Positions 8,038-16,757 of a stretch of 43,043 nt of DNA are shown here, piece by piece (the stretch's first letter is position 1; every line of letters begins with the position of its first letter). Made by a program: the position numbers and the translations under genes. The stretch spans positions 1 to 43,043 of IMG/VR virus record IMGVR_UViG_3300037485_000534. One strand, given 5' to 3'. The notes beneath the pieces were generated by a model. That model made no database searches. It was not told where the DNA came from and saw nothing but the letters and a program-made list of their open reading frames with translations. Origin of the DNA: a virus.

Positions 8038-8841
8038 ATGAGCAAATTTCAAATAGTACCTAGCGAAGAGGGAATCAGTCCAGAAGATGCAATGCTTGAG
8101 TTTAATAGTGTATATATACCTATTGGCAGCGTGGCAGAACGATTTAGTGAACTTCCCGAAACTGAGAGAAATAAACTTTATGGAAAGGCTGCAACTGCGG
8201 TTGATAGTCGTATAAATAAAGAAGCTAAAGAATTAGGATTAACATTAGAAGGCAAATTGCATGACAATGTAGAGACTGTTATAGCTACTTATAAAGCTAA
8301 AATAGTCGAATTAACCGAAGCAAATACAAGCCTAAAAGAAAACACCGACAAGGCATCAAGAAATGAGATAGAGAAATTGACTCAAAAGGTTAATGACTTA
8401 AATATCTTAAACGAAAAACTAAGAGGTGACTTTGATTTGGTTTCAAACGAGAAACAAAATATTGAAAAGGAGTTTACTCAAAAAGAAATTCAGATTATAG
8501 TTAGTTCTAAATTAGGACAAGCTAAAAATGAATTTGTTTTAGTTGAGGACATGAATATAAGAGACGCTTGCACGTTTGACGAAACCAAGTATAAGTTTAC
8601 AGTTGACGAAAATCAAAACGAAGTAGTTTATGATATAAATGGTCAAGTAGTTTTATCGAGTGCAAAAGCTGGAGCGTTCGCTTCTTATAAAGAGGTTTTA
8701 GAATCTATTTATACTAAGCGTGGAGCTTTTAAAAAAGTAACAGGCACAGGAACTATGAACATAGATAGAACACAAAACGCTGCTCCTATATTGAGCAATA
8801 GAATAGACTTATCTAGCAAAGTTACGCTAGGTAAAAAATAA
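8038..8841 (+). CDS. probable capsid scaffolding protein
   Basis: A protein of 267 residues. Residues of roughly 75-165 form a long predicted coiled coil rich in Glu, Lys, Asn and Leu, followed by a compact C-terminal part. Position immediately before the capsid gene and helical composition are typical of scaffolding proteins, which form an internal core that guides procapsid assembly and then leave. There is no visible protease motif, so any processing would need another enzyme. Assignment rests on position and coiled coil. Confidence 0.6.
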   Translation: MSKFQIVPSEEGISPEDAMLEFNSVYIPIGSVAERFSELPETERNKLYGKAATAVDSRINKEAKELGLTLEGKLHDNVETVIATYKAKIVELTEANTSLKENTDKASRNEIEKLTQKVNDLNILNEKLRGDFDLVSNEKQNIEKEFTQKEIQIIVSSKLGQAKNEFVLVEDMNIRDACTFDETKYKFTVDENQNEVVYDINGQVVLSSAKAGAFASYKEVLESIYTKRGAFKKVTGTGTMNIDRTQNAAPILSNRIDLSSKVTLGKK

Positions 8842-8849
8842 ATTTCTTT

Positions 8850-8871
8850 CCTGCTATTATTAGTAGGTTTT
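8850..8871 (+). terminator. hairpin with T run between scaffold and capsid genes
   Basis: CCTGCTA at 8850-8856 pairs with TAGTAGG at 8861-8867 (one G-U pair), loop of 4, followed by four T. It may be a weak terminator or an RNA-processing/stability hairpin at the head of the capsid mRNA. The whole gap 8842-8984 (143 nt) has no ORF and no clear TAnnTTTG box. Confidence 0.4.
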
Positions 8872-8984
8872 AAATGCGGTTTAGAAAGCCTTAAATTTCT
8901 GATGCGGTCGTGATACCTTAACCTCACACAAAGCAAAAGAAGAGCGAGCATAAACCAATTTTTTAACCTTATTAATAATATAAA

Positions 8985-10139
8985 ATGGCATTAGTATTAA
9001 AGAATAGTCTTCAAGATAGACTATCAAGTGTTTTCCAAACACAATCAGCATTAGGTGTTATCACCGCAAATCCTCAACTAGACGTTCCACTTTCAATAGT
9101 GATGAACAGTGAGGTAAATTCTTCAAGATTAGAAGGTAAATTACTAGCAGAAAACGGTCAGAAAATGTCTGTTGAATTAGTATGGAATCTTCCAGAGTGT
9201 GAGGCTGCCGTATCTGGTTGCCCAACTGATTTATGTGCTGAAGGTGCTTCACCTGCTACACAGGATTCAGAAACTTATACTATCACTTGCGATGGTACAA
9301 ATACATTCAAGAAAACAGTAACTTTCGAGTATGCAGATTTCAAAGCTATGACTGCATTAATGGATACACTTCCAATGTTAGACGCTCCATTGAGCGAAAC
9401 TACTGTAAGAGGTACTTCTATTGAAAGTAAATTATTTGAGCTTATCTCTTTAGTAGACAAAGCACACGAAGCTAGAATGGCTCAATTTATATTTGATTCA
9501 ATTTCTTCTTCTACTTTTGGATTCTCTCCTAAAGAATTAGCTGACATTCCAGATAGAGCAACTGACAAAGGTAAGGCTGTAAAAACATTTGGACAAGTAT
9601 CTTCAACTTCTTTCAATGAGTTGTATTCTGAAGTTATTTACTCTGCTCAGACTGCAAGATTCGGAAGCAACCCAGTTCTTATCGGTGGTTTCTTATTGAA
9701 TCAATATCAGCAACTAAACCAAGCTTCTTGTTGTGCTTCTACAGGATATGACTTGTCTACAATCTTTGAAACTAATAGACTACCAGTTATTAAATCTGAC
9801 GCTTTAGCAAATGTTTACAATGCTGAATACTCTACTACTTCATTGAAAACTATGCCTTGGTTCGTATCTTACGAAGTTGGAGCTATACAAGTTGTAAACT
9901 ATGCTCAGTACAGAGGAATGTTTGAAGTATCAAACCCAATGTTCAGCAGAACTACAATCGTATCTCCTTTCACAGGACGTGCAATGGACGTAGCATTTAG
10001 CTTGACTGCTTGCGGTACTAAAGTTAACATGACTGTATCTGCAACTGAAGAGCTTTACACTAGACCTGAAACATGGTGTTCTGGTGACTATGGCTATGGA
10101 GTTAATGGATTACAACAATTCAAAATTAAAAACTCATAG
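8985..10139 (+). CDS. major capsid protein
   Basis: A protein of 384 residues following the scaffold gene after a 143-nt leader. Codon use is strongly shifted to TTC, AAC, CTT and GTA/GTT relative to neighbouring genes, as expected for the most abundant virion protein. Cysteines occur in clusters (CxxxxxCxxxxC near residue 67, CCAS near 248). The mixed alpha/beta composition and size fit an HK97-fold capsid protein, though no single diagnostic motif is visible. Connector-like genes follow immediately. Confidence 0.75.
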   Translation: MALVLKNSLQDRLSSVFQTQSALGVITANPQLDVPLSIVMNSEVNSSRLEGKLLAENGQKMSVELVWNLPECEAAVSGCPTDLCAEGASPATQDSETYTITCDGTNTFKKTVTFEYADFKAMTALMDTLPMLDAPLSETTVRGTSIESKLFELISLVDKAHEARMAQFIFDSISSSTFGFSPKELADIPDRATDKGKAVKTFGQVSSTSFNELYSEVIYSAQTARFGSNPVLIGGFLLNQYQQLNQASCCASTGYDLSTIFETNRLPVIKSDALANVYNAEYSTTSLKTMPWFVSYEVGAIQVVNYAQYRGMFEVSNPMFSRTTIVSPFTGRAMDVAFSLTACGTKVNMTVSATEELYTRPETWCSGDYGYGVNGLQQFKIKNS

Positions 10140-10141
10140 TC

Positions 10142-10930
10142 TTGAATAACTGCTTTGCTTATTCTTTTATAAAGTGTGGAACACCAGCGTCAGGGGAAAG
10201 AACCCTTGACGCGGTGTTTAACACCCTTAGCAAACTAGACTTATACTCTATGTTTGACAATCCACAGGATGCTATAGATAAGGCAACTGACCTAGCTTAT
10301 AACTCAATGACAAGCGCATTACTAAGTAAAGAGGGCAGAAGTCTAAATAAATATAATGAGATTTTAGGGGAGAGATTTACGGATACATATTCGACAATAC
10401 AAACCTATGAATTTAACTCAGCTACTAAGCAATTTTATAGATTTAATAAAGCTCACGTTAACGTACAATATACAGGAACGGTAAATTTAAGATTTACAAA
10501 TGAGTTGGCGGTAGTTGAATTAGTACCAGTAAGTGTAGTTAGTGGTGTTACCACTACTATAATATTAAATAAAGATTTCAAATATGTAGAAGTAGATTTT
10601 GCCGAAAACATACAAGGCAGAACTAACTATAGAATTGGAATTAATGGAGTTTTACTAGACTATTCTATCCTTTGTGATTACCATAGTTTTATCTGCGCTA
10701 ATAAAGAATTATTTCAGATAGCAATGGATTACAAGGTAGCTAGTTTATTATTGACTGACGGCTTATTTAGTGGTGAAATTAACCAACGAATAATGCAAGA
10801 CCAAGATTACAAAGAATTGAAAGCTGAATATGAAACTCAATATAGTTTAGAGTTGAGTTCATTAAGTTTGAAAGATAGTGGGTGCTTTGATTGCAGCTCA
10901 AGAATACAGGCTAAAAGTTGGCTAGTATGA
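10142..10930 (+). CDS. head-tail connector region protein
   Basis: A protein of 262 residues. The likely start is TTG at 10142, two bases after the capsid stop; the first in-frame ATG is some 35 codons later and would remove well-formed coding sequence. It lies between the capsid gene and a tail-completion-like gene, the usual place for head completion/adaptor proteins. A helical N-terminal part is followed by a beta-rich middle. No family recognised; role from position. Confidence 0.55.
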   Translation: MNNCFAYSFIKCGTPASGERTLDAVFNTLSKLDLYSMFDNPQDAIDKATDLAYNSMTSALLSKEGRSLNKYNEILGERFTDTYSTIQTYEFNSATKQFYRFNKAHVNVQYTGTVNLRFTNELAVVELVPVSVVSGVTTTIILNKDFKYVEVDFAENIQGRTNYRIGINGVLLDYSILCDYHSFICANKELFQIAMDYKVASLLLTDGLFSGEINQRIMQDQDYKELKAEYETQYSLELSSLSLKDSGCFDCSSRIQAKSWLV

Positions 10931-11400
10931 GCGTAGACAATATCTTTGATGCCTATCAAATGAAGTTGGAGAAAAACTTTGCAGAGGCTGTATTTGATAT
11001 GCACGATGCAATGGTGAAGAGAATATTTACAGATAATAAAGACATAAACGGAAATAAAACTAAACCGTATAGCACAGAGCCAATGTATGCAAGTGTAGCA
11101 AGATATAAAGGTGTTAGATTAGGAGGACAAAAAACCGAATCAGGAAAATCAAAATACTTTGAAGGTGGTTACAGTCAACTAAAAAGTGAAAGCGGAAGAC
11201 CACCAATAGAATTAACTGGAAGGCTTCGTGATAGTTTTGAGAATGGATTAAGGGAAGTAAATCCATATGAGTACGAAATAGTAGTTGCAAAAGAAGACGG
11301 AGATAAGATAAGAGGTAATTTTGTGAACTTCTTTAAGGTGAGTGAAAAAGAAAAACAAAATCTATTAAAAACGATTATAGGTGATAGCGAAGGTAATTAG
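10927..11400 (+). CDS. tail completion / virion morphogenesis-like protein
   Basis: A protein of 157 residues, started at ATG 10927, which overlaps the previous stop (ATGA); the TTG at 10918 is less likely. The central ELTGRLRDSF motif resembles the TGxLrxS segment of gpG/HK97 gp10-type tail completion proteins, which join the tail to the head. Placement right after the connector gene supports this. The family assignment is tentative. Confidence 0.5.
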   Translation: MSVDNIFDAYQMKLEKNFAEAVFDMHDAMVKRIFTDNKDINGNKTKPYSTEPMYASVARYKGVRLGGQKTESGKSKYFEGGYSQLKSESGRPPIELTGRLRDSFENGLREVNPYEYEIVVAKEDGDKIRGNFVNFFKVSEKEKQNLLKTIIGDSEGN

Positions 11401-11413
11401 TAGTTTAATAAAT

Positions 11414-11833
11414 ATGGATATAGTTAGTATCTATAAGCAGCCTAAAGACAAGGATATGCTTATATATCTATCTGAGTCCAATGAATTATTCAATTCCAAA
11501 AAGCATCAAGGCTATTTAAGAAATACAGAAACAAGTTATTTCTTTGACCCGAAAATGCCAAGCAGGCAAATGGAAAAGAATACCTATAAGCTAGTTATAT
11601 TATTTGCTAAAGATACTTGCGATGCCGACGTTAAAAACACAATAGGTAACTTATTATTGACCGCTCCAAGAGAAAATATAATAAGTATAAAGCCATTAAA
11701 GAGCTACCCAGATTCATGGGATAATATAAAAAAGGAACTAAACAAAGATAATGCCTATGTCAATTACAGGGTAGTCATAGTTGATTTAGAGAGTGAAGAA
11801 ATTATTTGTAAGACTAAAATAGCTTGTTTATGA
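11414..11833 (+). CDS. possible tail terminator protein
   Basis: A protein of 139 residues. ATG 11414 is preferred over the GTG at 11381, which lies inside the previous gene. It overlaps the next gene by 4 nt. In many siphoviruses the tail terminator follows the tail completion gene, and the size fits. There is no sequence motif to confirm it, so it could equally be another neck protein. Confidence 0.45.
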   Translation: MDIVSIYKQPKDKDMLIYLSESNELFNSKKHQGYLRNTETSYFFDPKMPSRQMEKNTYKLVILFAKDTCDADVKNTIGNLLLTAPRENIISIKPLKSYPDSWDNIKKELNKDNAYVNYRVVIVDLESEEIICKTKIACL

Positions 11834-12747
11834 TAACCACATTTGAATATAAAGGCAAAGTATTTGATTTTGGTGCTAGCGGAACTGGACCTCAAGGTCC
11901 TCAAGGTGAACAGGGAGTTCAAGGAGAACAAGGTTTGCAAGGTATTCAAGGCGAGCAAGGCATTCAAGGAGCTACAGGTGCAGCCTTAACTGTATTAGGT
12001 TCTTATCCTGACCTTTCTGCATTTTATTCAGGAGCTGGAGAAAGTGCTGGAAACCCTGGAGAAGCTTGGATTATAGAAAGCGATGGCTCATTATATGTAT
12101 GGAATACAGCAACAAATGCTTGGGAAGATGTAGGAGATTTACAAGGACCTCAAGGTTTGCAAGGAATACAAGGTGTGCAAGGCGAACAGGGTATTCAAGG
12201 TATCCAGGGTATTCAAGGTGTACAGGGAGCTATGGGGGTATCTGGTTTATTTGCTCAAACTGCAAATAGTACGGCAATTACAGGAACTACAACTGAAAGC
12301 ACTTTAATTAACGGAGGCGTCGGTACATTAAGCGTTCCTGCAAATGGATTTCAAATAGGAGATAGTTTTAGAGCAATATTCGGAGGCGTTATTTCGGTTG
12401 CAAATAATCAAACCATAAGAATAAAAGTAAAATCTGGAAGTGTTATATTATTAGATAGCGGAGCAAAATCAATCACAGGAATAACTAATGGCATTTTTTC
12501 TTTGAATATAGATTTCACTATAAGACAATTAGGAGCTGCTGGTGTGGCTTCGATAGTTTCTTTAGGTTCGTTTCATTATAATAAAACTTCTAATGCAGCA
12601 GTTGAAGGCTTTGGATTTAACGTGGTTAATAATACGACCTTTGATACTACAATAAACAATGTTTTAGATGTAACTGTTCAATGGGGTTCTAATAGTGCAA
12701 CCAATAACATTTATAGTGACATTTTCATATTAAATAAAACATATTAA
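11830..12747 (+). CDS. tail fibre protein with collagen-like repeats
   Basis: A protein of 305 residues; ATG 11830 overlaps the upstream stop. A short N-terminal segment (MITTFEYKGKVFDFG) is shared with the next gene and probably attaches to the tail. Two blocks of Gly-X-Gln/Glu collagen-like triplets lie at about residues 18-48 and 107-137, separated by a small globular domain and followed by a beta-rich C-terminal domain of about 165 residues. Such triplets form trimeric rod segments in fibres. The C-terminal part is a candidate for host binding. Confidence 0.75.
   Translation: MITTFEYKGKVFDFGASGTGPQGPQGEQGVQGEQGLQGIQGEQGIQGATGAALTVLGSYPDLSAFYSGAGESAGNPGEAWIIESDGSLYVWNTATNAWEDVGDLQGPQGLQGIQGVQGEQGIQGIQGIQGVQGAMGVSGLFAQTANSTAITGTTTESTLINGGVGTLSVPANGFQIGDSFRAIFGGVISVANNQTIRIKVKSGSVILLDSGAKSITGITNGIFSLNIDFTIRQLGAAGVASIVSLGSFHYNKTSNAAVEGFGFNVVNNTTFDTTINNVLDVTVQWGSNSATNNIYSDIFILNKTY
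11887..12240 (+). repeat. two blocks of collagen-like triplet repeats
   Basis: In-frame 9-bp units encoding Gly-X-Gln or Gly-X-Glu occupy about 11887-11980 and 12145-12240. The units are nearly identical at DNA level, so the number of triplets is likely to vary between strains by slippage or recombination. Confidence 0.7.
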
Positions 12748-12757
12748 ATAAAATATA

Positions 12758-13702
12758 ATGATAACAACTTTTGAATATAAAGGAAAGGTATTTGATTTTG
12801 GCGGTGGCGGCGGCGGAAGTCAAGAATTTATAGAAGTAGCTAACTATGCAGCTTTGCCAGTCACAGGCTCAACTAGCATAATATATGTAACCTTAGACAC
12901 TAATAAACTATATAGATGGTCAGGTTCTACTTATGTAGAGATTTCTCCAATGGAAGTGCCAACTTTAGCAAGTGTATTAGATACCGACAATGAATCTGGA
13001 GCTAACGATATAAGCTTTGACGCTGGTCAAGGATTACTTTTTGACAATACCTCAAGACTAAGAGAGGGCACTATAGATGCAGGACTTGGAGGCACAAAAG
13101 GTGTTGCTCAAATTTGCGCCGTTGGTTATGAATTAAAATGGGAAGCTGGAAGGCTTTATGTAATGGATGGAAATGGTACTGGAATTAGACAATCATTATA
13201 TAATCTTAATGTTACTCCAACGGCTACCGATGATAGTTCAAAAGGATATATTGTAGGCTCGTTATGGACTTTAGATAATGGAGATACTTATGAATGTACT
13301 AGCTCAACTATTGGGGCGGCTGTATGGACTTTAAAAACAATATCTATTCCAATTGAAATACAAAGTGCGGCAAGTGACGAAACAACGGCACTAACTACAG
13401 GAACGGCAAAAGTAACATTTAGAGTTCCAAGCGCATTTACTTTGACAGGTGTTCGTGCTTCACTTACAACCGCTCAAAGTTCAGGTAGTATATTTACGGT
13501 AGATATAAATCAAAATGGAACTTCAGTATTAAGCACTAAATTGACAATAGACAATACAGAAAAAACAAGTGTAACGGCGGCAACACCTCCAGTAATATCT
13601 ACAAGTGCAATAACTGACGATGCTGAAATTACAATAGACATTGACCAGATAGGAAATGGAACGGCTAAAGGTTTAAAAATAACTTTAATAGGTACTAGAT
13701 GA
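12758..13702 (+). CDS. tail fibre / receptor-binding protein
   Basis: A protein of 314 residues beginning with the same 15-residue N-terminal segment as the 11830 gene, followed by a run of glycines. The middle (around residues 30-60) resembles a short fibre repeat with YAALPVTGSTS and LYRWSGSTYVEIS. The last 110 residues are Thr/Ser-rich beta structure (near AASDETTALTTGTAKVTF), a type common at the tips of phage appendages. It overlaps the next gene by 4 nt. Host recognition is inferred. Confidence 0.65.
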   Translation: MITTFEYKGKVFDFGGGGGGSQEFIEVANYAALPVTGSTSIIYVTLDTNKLYRWSGSTYVEISPMEVPTLASVLDTDNESGANDISFDAGQGLLFDNTSRLREGTIDAGLGGTKGVAQICAVGYELKWEAGRLYVMDGNGTGIRQSLYNLNVTPTATDDSSKGYIVGSLWTLDNGDTYECTSSTIGAAVWTLKTISIPIEIQSAASDETTALTTGTAKVTFRVPSAFTLTGVRASLTTAQSSGSIFTVDINQNGTSVLSTKLTIDNTEKTSVTAATPPVISTSAITDDAEITIDIDQIGNGTAKGLKITLIGTR

Positions 13703-14478
13703 TAATTAATCCTTATTTTTTTGGAGTCCCTTACGACGCTGATGCGCAGGCTTTTTTAACGGCTGCAAGTATAACAGACGCTACTATTTCAGGAGCTATT
13801 AATACGTTGGTAGTTCAAATGAAAGCCGACAATATATGGACTAAAATGAAAGCTATTTATCCTTTAGTTGGAGGCACGGCTAGCACTCACAAATGGAATT
13901 TAAAAGACCCTAGAGATTTAGATGCTGCATATAGATTACAATTTTTTGGCGGTGTAACTCATGATTCAAATGGAATAACTAGCAATGGAACGAATGCTTA
14001 TGCAGATACATTTTTAAATGACTCAACTCATTTGACAAATACAAATAAATCTATTTCAATGTATATAAGAAATGTACTAACAGTCGGCTCACCTATGGGA
14101 GTTGTAAATAGTGGAGGTACTGCATTTAATAGATTTTATCCTGAATTTTCAAATGTAGATTATTCTAGTTTAGGAACTAGCCAAGTTGGAAGAGCCAAAG
14201 CTGGAACGCAAAAAGGAGTTTTTACAATGAGTAAAAGCGCATCAGGTAGTTTTAGATATTACAGACCGGGAACTGCAATTATAACGTCCACAGCAACTAA
14301 CCAAGCGAATGTAAATGGAACTTACTATTTATTAGCGTCAAATAATACAGTTGGAGCTGAATATTCTGTAGGTAATTTAGCATTTGCTAGTATTCAAGAA
14401 TCACTTAATGACACTGAGGAAGCTAATTTTAGAACTGCTATTATAGCATTTGAAACCACTTTAAGTAGAAACGTATGA
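13699..14478 (+). CDS. tail appendage protein, possible lectin-like fold
   Basis: A protein of 259 residues coupled by ATGA to the fibre gene upstream and to the small gene downstream. The N-terminus has alternating helices (DADAQAFLTAASITDATI). From about residue 75 it is beta-rich with many Gly, Asn and Thr (QFFGGVTHDSNGITSNG), compatible with a concanavalin/LamG-like jelly roll. It is probably part of the host-binding apparatus. The fold is a guess from composition. Confidence 0.5.
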   Translation: MIINPYFFGVPYDADAQAFLTAASITDATISGAINTLVVQMKADNIWTKMKAIYPLVGGTASTHKWNLKDPRDLDAAYRLQFFGGVTHDSNGITSNGTNAYADTFLNDSTHLTNTNKSISMYIRNVLTVGSPMGVVNSGGTAFNRFYPEFSNVDYSSLGTSQVGRAKAGTQKGVFTMSKSASGSFRYYRPGTAIITSTATNQANVNGTYYLLASNNTVGAEYSVGNLAFASIQESLNDTEEANFRTAIIAFETTLSRNV

Positions 14479-14687
14479 TAGTATATATATTAACAGAACA
14501 GCAAAAAGAATTAATAGTTGGCAAAGAATACATTAAAGATTCTTATTTTAATCCTATTCAAGATATTAATGACAATTGGATAATAAGTGAAGAAGAAGTA
14601 TTGACCGCACAAAACGAAGATGTACTATGGGTGAAAGATTTGCAGCAGATAGAATACGAACCTAAACCAATTGAAAGACCTTTTTAA
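14475..14687 (+). CDS. hypothetical small protein at end of fibre operon
   Basis: A protein of 70 residues, acidic, starting in an ATGA overlap with the gene before it and ending 10 nt before the holin-like gene. It contains NPIQDINDNWIISEEEV, reminiscent of short tail-fibre-associated or chaperone-like proteins placed after fibre genes. Function unknown. Confidence 0.55.
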   Translation: MIVYILTEQQKELIVGKEYIKDSYFNPIQDINDNWIISEEEVLTAQNEDVLWVKDLQQIEYEPKPIERPF

Positions 14688-14697
14688 TTATTAAATA

Positions 14698-15150
14698 ATG
14701 AAACTATATAGCTTTGACCCTACTGATTTTTTGAAATCAATTTTTATAATTGCTTTGAGTTTTCTGAGTCCAATTTATGGAATAATTTCACTACTAAGTA
14801 TGGCAGTCTTTGCAGATACTATCTTTGCCATTTACGCTACTATAAAACTAAACGGAATCAATAGCTTTCAAAGTAATAAGTTATTTAACTTGGCTATAAA
14901 GACATTCTTTTACATGGGTTCTCTATTGCTAGCCTTTACAATAGACACGGTAATAGTAAGCTCAAATACAATGTTCGGAATAGATTTGCTATTTAGTAAA
15001 GCGGTGGCAGTTCTTTGGATATATATAGAGGTTAAATCTATTGACGAAACGTCTATTAAATTAGGCAATAAACCGTTATTAACATTGATAAAAGAAATCA
15101 TAGGAGTCTTTACTAGGTTAAAAAAAGACATGACTGGCTTAAAAGATTAG
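14698..15150 (+). CDS. holin-like membrane protein
   Basis: A protein of 150 residues with three or four hydrophobic segments (about residues 12-45, 68-88 and 95-112) and a basic C-terminal tail ending KKDMTGLKD. Length, topology and the location three genes before the GH19 endolysin fit the holins common in Bacteroidota phages, which form inner-membrane lesions that release or activate the endolysin. Confidence 0.65.
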   Translation: MKLYSFDPTDFLKSIFIIALSFLSPIYGIISLLSMAVFADTIFAIYATIKLNGINSFQSNKLFNLAIKTFFYMGSLLLAFTIDTVIVSSNTMFGIDLLFSKAVAVLWIYIEVKSIDETSIKLGNKPLLTLIKEIIGVFTRLKKDMTGLKD

Positions 15151-15191
15151 TATATTTTTTAAATAGCGTGCTAAAATAGAAAAATAGTGCG

Positions 15192-15199
15192 TACTTTTG
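15192..15199 (+). promoter_or_regulatory. promoter before the metallophosphoesterase gene
   Basis: TACTTTTG, a variant of TAnnTTTG, followed by GGCGGAGTAATAA, which partly matches the AGTAATTAA leader start seen at other promoters of this phage. It lies 28 nt before the ATG at 15227. Confidence 0.45.
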
Positions 15200-15226
15200 G
15201 CGGAGTAATAAACAAAATAGTAAGCA

Positions 15227-16411
15227 ATGAATAAACTATGCAGAAGATTAAGTGATTACGAGGCTAATTATTTAGGCTTGCCAATAAAAGGTCATGAATT
15301 TAACAGAAAACAAGCTAAATATTGGATTTCATTTGCAGAAAATGACGTTATTAATGAGCTGAGAGGGGTAAATGGGGATAGAAAATTAGTAGAAACTCAA
15401 AAAAAACTAGATAGGAATGGCAATGTTTTATCTACTATTGAGAAATTGCAAAGCGAACCTATAGACGTACCATCAAATTTTGAAATAACCAAAATATCTA
15501 CGTCAAAAACTACAGGTCAGCAGTGGATTCAGTATGCTCCGACTAAAAAAAATACCGAAAGTGATTACTTAGAGCTGCGAGATATGATTATTGCGGAGAT
15601 GGATAAACATTCTCCGAAATATACTAAGATAAATTATGAAAATAAAACTGATTCATGCTGCTTAGTATTCGACCCAGCCGACATTCACATAGGAAAAATA
15701 GCGTCTTCGTTTGAAACTGGCGAAGATTACAACAGTCAAATAGCAGTTAAGCGAGTATTGGACGGATTAAACGGTATATTATGCAAGTCTAAAGGATTTA
15801 ATTTTGACAAGATTATATTCATAGCTGGTAACGATATATTGCACGTAGACAATGCGCAAAACACAACGACAAGCGGAACTAGACAAGACGTGAACGGAAT
15901 GTGGTACGATAGTTTCATAATGGCTAAGAAATTATTGGTTGAAATAATTGAAACACTTATGCAGATAGCACCTGTGGAAGTGGTTTATAATCCATCAAAT
16001 CATGATTATATGAGTGGATTCTTTTTATTAGATAGTATAAATTCATGGTTTAGGCTATCAGAAAATGTCACGTTCAATTGTGATATGAGCCATAGAAAAT
16101 ACACTCAATACCATGATAATCTAATTGCTACTACTCACATGGACGGAGCTAAAATGGATTTACTACCAAGCCTTGCAGCTCAAGAAAGTAAAATGTGGGA
16201 CAAAACTACGAGAAGGTATATTTACGGACACCATGTTCACCATAAAATAGCCAAAGACTATGTAGGAATAACAGTTGAAACATTAAGAAGTCCAAGCGGT
16301 GCAGATAGTTGGCACCATCGTAATGGCTATCAGCACGCACCCGTAGCTATTGAGGCTTTTATCCACCACAAAACCGACGGTCAAATTGCAAGAATAACCC
16401 ACAATTTCTAA
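15227..16411 (+). CDS. calcineurin-like metallophosphoesterase
   Basis: A protein of 394 residues with all the metal-binding blocks of the calcineurin/Mre11 superfamily in order: DIH at about 152-154, GNDILH at about 201, NPSNHD at about 255, THMD at about 302, and GHHVHHK at about 334. These bind two metal ions and hydrolyse phosphodiesters or phosphomonoesters. The first 120 residues are a separate domain of unknown type (MNKLCRRLSDYEANYLG). Phage homologues are thought to act in DNA metabolism. Placement between holin and endolysin genes is unusual. Confidence 0.8.
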   Translation: MNKLCRRLSDYEANYLGLPIKGHEFNRKQAKYWISFAENDVINELRGVNGDRKLVETQKKLDRNGNVLSTIEKLQSEPIDVPSNFEITKISTSKTTGQQWIQYAPTKKNTESDYLELRDMIIAEMDKHSPKYTKINYENKTDSCCLVFDPADIHIGKIASSFETGEDYNSQIAVKRVLDGLNGILCKSKGFNFDKIIFIAGNDILHVDNAQNTTTSGTRQDVNGMWYDSFIMAKKLLVEIIETLMQIAPVEVVYNPSNHDYMSGFFLLDSINSWFRLSENVTFNCDMSHRKYTQYHDNLIATTHMDGAKMDLLPSLAAQESKMWDKTTRRYIYGHHVHHKIAKDYVGITVETLRSPSGADSWHHRNGYQHAPVAIEAFIHHKTDGQIARITHNF

Positions 16412-16412
16412 T

Positions 16413-16751
16413 ATGAACGAGTCTCTAAATAATTCGCTTAATACTTCACTTCGTAATTGGTCAAGAGATTCCGAGTTGTTAAAAGACATAATGGATTTAG
16501 CTAAAAAGTATGGAGTTGAATACACTCTAAATGATTACTTTGAAAATAAAGGTTATCTGCTAACCTTCAATGAGACGTATGATTTATGGGAGTTGGAAAA
16601 CATAATGCCTAAATATATAAAGCAAGTTCACCAAGCTAATATCATAACCAATATACTAGTCTTATTGTTTGACGAAATATTCCAAAAGCACAGCCTAGAT
16701 ATAATGGGAAGCCTTAGCATATATTCGAGCAATGAATTAAATTTTGAATAA
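16413..16751 (+). CDS. hypothetical protein
   Basis: A protein of 112 residues starting 1 nt after the stop of the phosphoesterase gene and ending 6 nt before the endolysin gene. It is predicted mostly helical (SLNTSLRNWSRDSELLKDIMDLAKKY is split over its N-terminal helices) and has no membrane segment or signal peptide. No family recognised; probably cotranscribed with the lysis genes. Confidence 0.55.
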   Translation: MNESLNNSLNTSLRNWSRDSELLKDIMDLAKKYGVEYTLNDYFENKGYLLTFNETYDLWELENIMPKYIKQVHQANIITNILVLLFDEIFQKHSLDIMGSLSIYSSNELNFE

Positions 16752-16757
16752 CATTAA

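Noticed and set aside
12066-12269. Arg/Cys-rich 67-codon frame over the fibre gene repeats
   Set aside because: Composition is what the glycine-glutamine repeat produces in another frame; no start signals.
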